Shown here: positions 4,896 through 5,773 of the stretch, piece by piece
How positions within the stretch are numbered: position 1 is the stretch's first letter
Layout of the letters: every line of letters begins with the position of its first letter
Source: CAZADA01 sp964636945
Lineage (GTDB): Bacteria; Pseudomonadota; Alphaproteobacteria; Caulobacterales; Maricaulaceae
DNA length: 5,773 nt
Assembly: GCA_964636945.1 (NCBI GenBank)
Contig: CAZWVH010000104.1
Span: 1 to 5,773, forward strand
Direction: 5' to 3'
Program-made: the position numbers and the translations under genes
Notes under the pieces: model-generated
What the model was told of the DNA's origin: nothing
Database searches by the model: none
The model's input: the letters and a program-made list of their open reading frames with translations, nothing else

Positions 4896-5773
4896 ATGGA
4901 ACAGCCTCAAGAACTGGGCGCGCAAGCCTTTTGGCGCGCCGACTTCGCCAATGCGGCGCTTGCAGTGCACAACTCGGCCTCAAACGATTTGCGTGTGCGT
5001 TTGTCGGGCGCGGCGGCGCTGTTGCGTTGGATGGCGCTGGGTGTGATTGGATTGCAATTGGTGTTGATCTTGGGCTCGTGGAGTATGGAAACGTCGGGCG
5101 GCACGCCAGCACTCGAGGCGTTGTCGAACAGTTTCGGGCCCTTATCCCAGACCGCTTTGCTTTTGTTGTCGTTCATTGTCATGGGCCTGTTTCTCGTGCG
5201 CGCCCAAGATGACGCCAAAGCCCATCGCGCTCAAACGCAAACACTCGAATTTGTGGGTAAGAACTTGATGGCGCGCATGCGTTATGAGGAATGGAGCGAG
5301 CAAATTGTCTCCGCGGCCAATAATGACCGGTCCATTTTTCTGGCGCGATGCACAGGCATTGTGCGAGAGTTTTGTCGCAATCCAGGAGCTTCTCCGGACG
5401 ATTACGAGGCTGTGAAGGACGCTTTGCGGGCAGAAGGCCCAGAGCCCCATCCCACGCTTGATATTATGAATGCGCTCGATTTTTCCGGCCATCCGCAGCT
5501 CAAAACCTTGATCGCCAGTAAGAGGCGGGAGTTTCGCGACTATGTGGCCTCGATTAAGCGACGCATGGCCGAATCCTTTGCTGATTTGGAAGTGGATAAG
5601 GAGTTCGCCAAGCTCGCTCAGCTCAACCCTAAGGCCAATGACAAAGCCGCACTCAGCGAAACACGGCGGCGGCGGTTTTCACGCGCCATGCGCCATTTTG
5701 GTTGGTTGGACACCGCGCGCGATCAGATTGAGAGCGGCATGCCCGCCTATCAGCTTGAGGGCATGAAAGCGTT
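4896..5773 (+). CDS. Unrecognised two-transmembrane protein, 5' part (runs off the right edge)
   Basis: The frame is open from ATG 4896 to the window end with no stop, giving 292 residues; the C-terminus is missing. GGGGAG at 4886-4891 is a good ribosome site four bases upstream, and an in-frame TGA at 4863-4865 limits extension. Residues 1-38 are soluble and slightly amphipathic. A first membrane helix lies at about 39-61 (ALLRWMALGVIGLQLVLIL) and a Gly/Ser/Thr-containing loop at 62-85. The second helix is at about 86-101 (TALLLLSFIVMGLFLV), followed by the positive R102. The remaining ~190 residues are charged and mostly helical (KNLMARMRYEEWSEQ, REFRDYVASIKRRMAESF, ETRRRRFSRAM) and by the positive-inside rule should be cytoplasmic. 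Two cysteines (152, 160) are present, but there is no recognisable catalytic motif. I do not recognise the family. It is divergent from rsmD, and nothing around it indicates its job. Confidence 0.8.
   Translation, partial: MEQPQELGAQAFWRADFANAALAVHNSASNDLRVRLSGAAALLRWMALGVIGLQLVLILGSWSMETSGGTPALEALSNSFGPLSQTALLLLSFIVMGLFLVRAQDDAKAHRAQTQTLEFVGKNLMARMRYEEWSEQIVSAANNDRSIFLARCTGIVREFCRNPGASPDDYEAVKDALRAEGPEPHPTLDIMNALDFSGHPQLKTLIASKRREFRDYVASIKRRMAESFADLEVDKEFAKLAQLNPKANDKAALSETRRRRFSRAMRHFGWLDTARDQIESGMPAYQLEGMKA

Noticed and set aside
4654..5112. 152-codon minus-strand frame upstream of rsmD
   Set aside because: It overlaps both the rsmD N-terminus and the start of the rightward membrane gene in other frames and has proline/arginine-rich shadow composition.
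5542..5766. 74-codon plus-strand frame near the right edge
   Set aside because: It lies in another frame inside the longer open frame from 4896, which has better start signals and credible membrane helices.

Overview
This window reads as ordinary chromosomal DNA of an alphaproteobacterium. The evidence is a DUF3035/BamF-type lipoprotein gene directly after lspA (DUF3035 is essentially alphaproteobacterial) and a MutL that carries the endonuclease motif and an alphaproteobacterial-style C-terminus. By eye the DNA is moderately GC-rich, and coding density is high. I cannot name the genus. No rRNA, tRNA, CRISPR array, insertion sequence or integrase was seen.

Layout, left to right. (1) 2-361 (+): the 3' part of lspA, lipoprotein signal peptidase, with both catalytic aspartates inside the window. 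(2) 409-948 (+): a DUF3035 lipoprotein, probable BamF subunit of the outer-membrane beta-barrel assembly machine; it needs LspA for maturation and is probably co-transcribed with it. (3) 949-1030: an 82-base gap with a stem-loop at the bamF stop and a TTGAC direct repeat ahead of mutL. (4) 1031-2887 (+): full-length mutL of the endonuclease type. (5) 2888-2982: a short gap with small inverted repeats and a possible promoter. (6) 2983-4257 (+): an exported 424-residue protein, extremely rich in Gly/Arg/Asp, then His, then Tyr, ending in a folded domain that resembles the rickettsial 17-kDa surface antigen family. (7) 4239-4841 (-): rsmD, the 16S rRNA G966 N2-methyltransferase, convergent with the previous gene and overlapping its 3' end by 19 bases. 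(8) 4842-4895: a 54-base divergent spacer with a short perfect inverted repeat. (9) 4896-5773 (+): the start of an unrecognised two-transmembrane protein that runs off the right edge with no stop in the window.

The genes fall into three themes: envelope biogenesis (lspA, bamF, the exported Gly/Arg/His-rich protein), genome maintenance (mutL) and ribosome maturation (rsmD). Two genes are not readily assigned from sequence: the low-complexity exported protein and the right-edge membrane protein. They are the best places to look for something undescribed. I saw no evidence of a defence system, phage, secretion island or other unusual multi-gene system.
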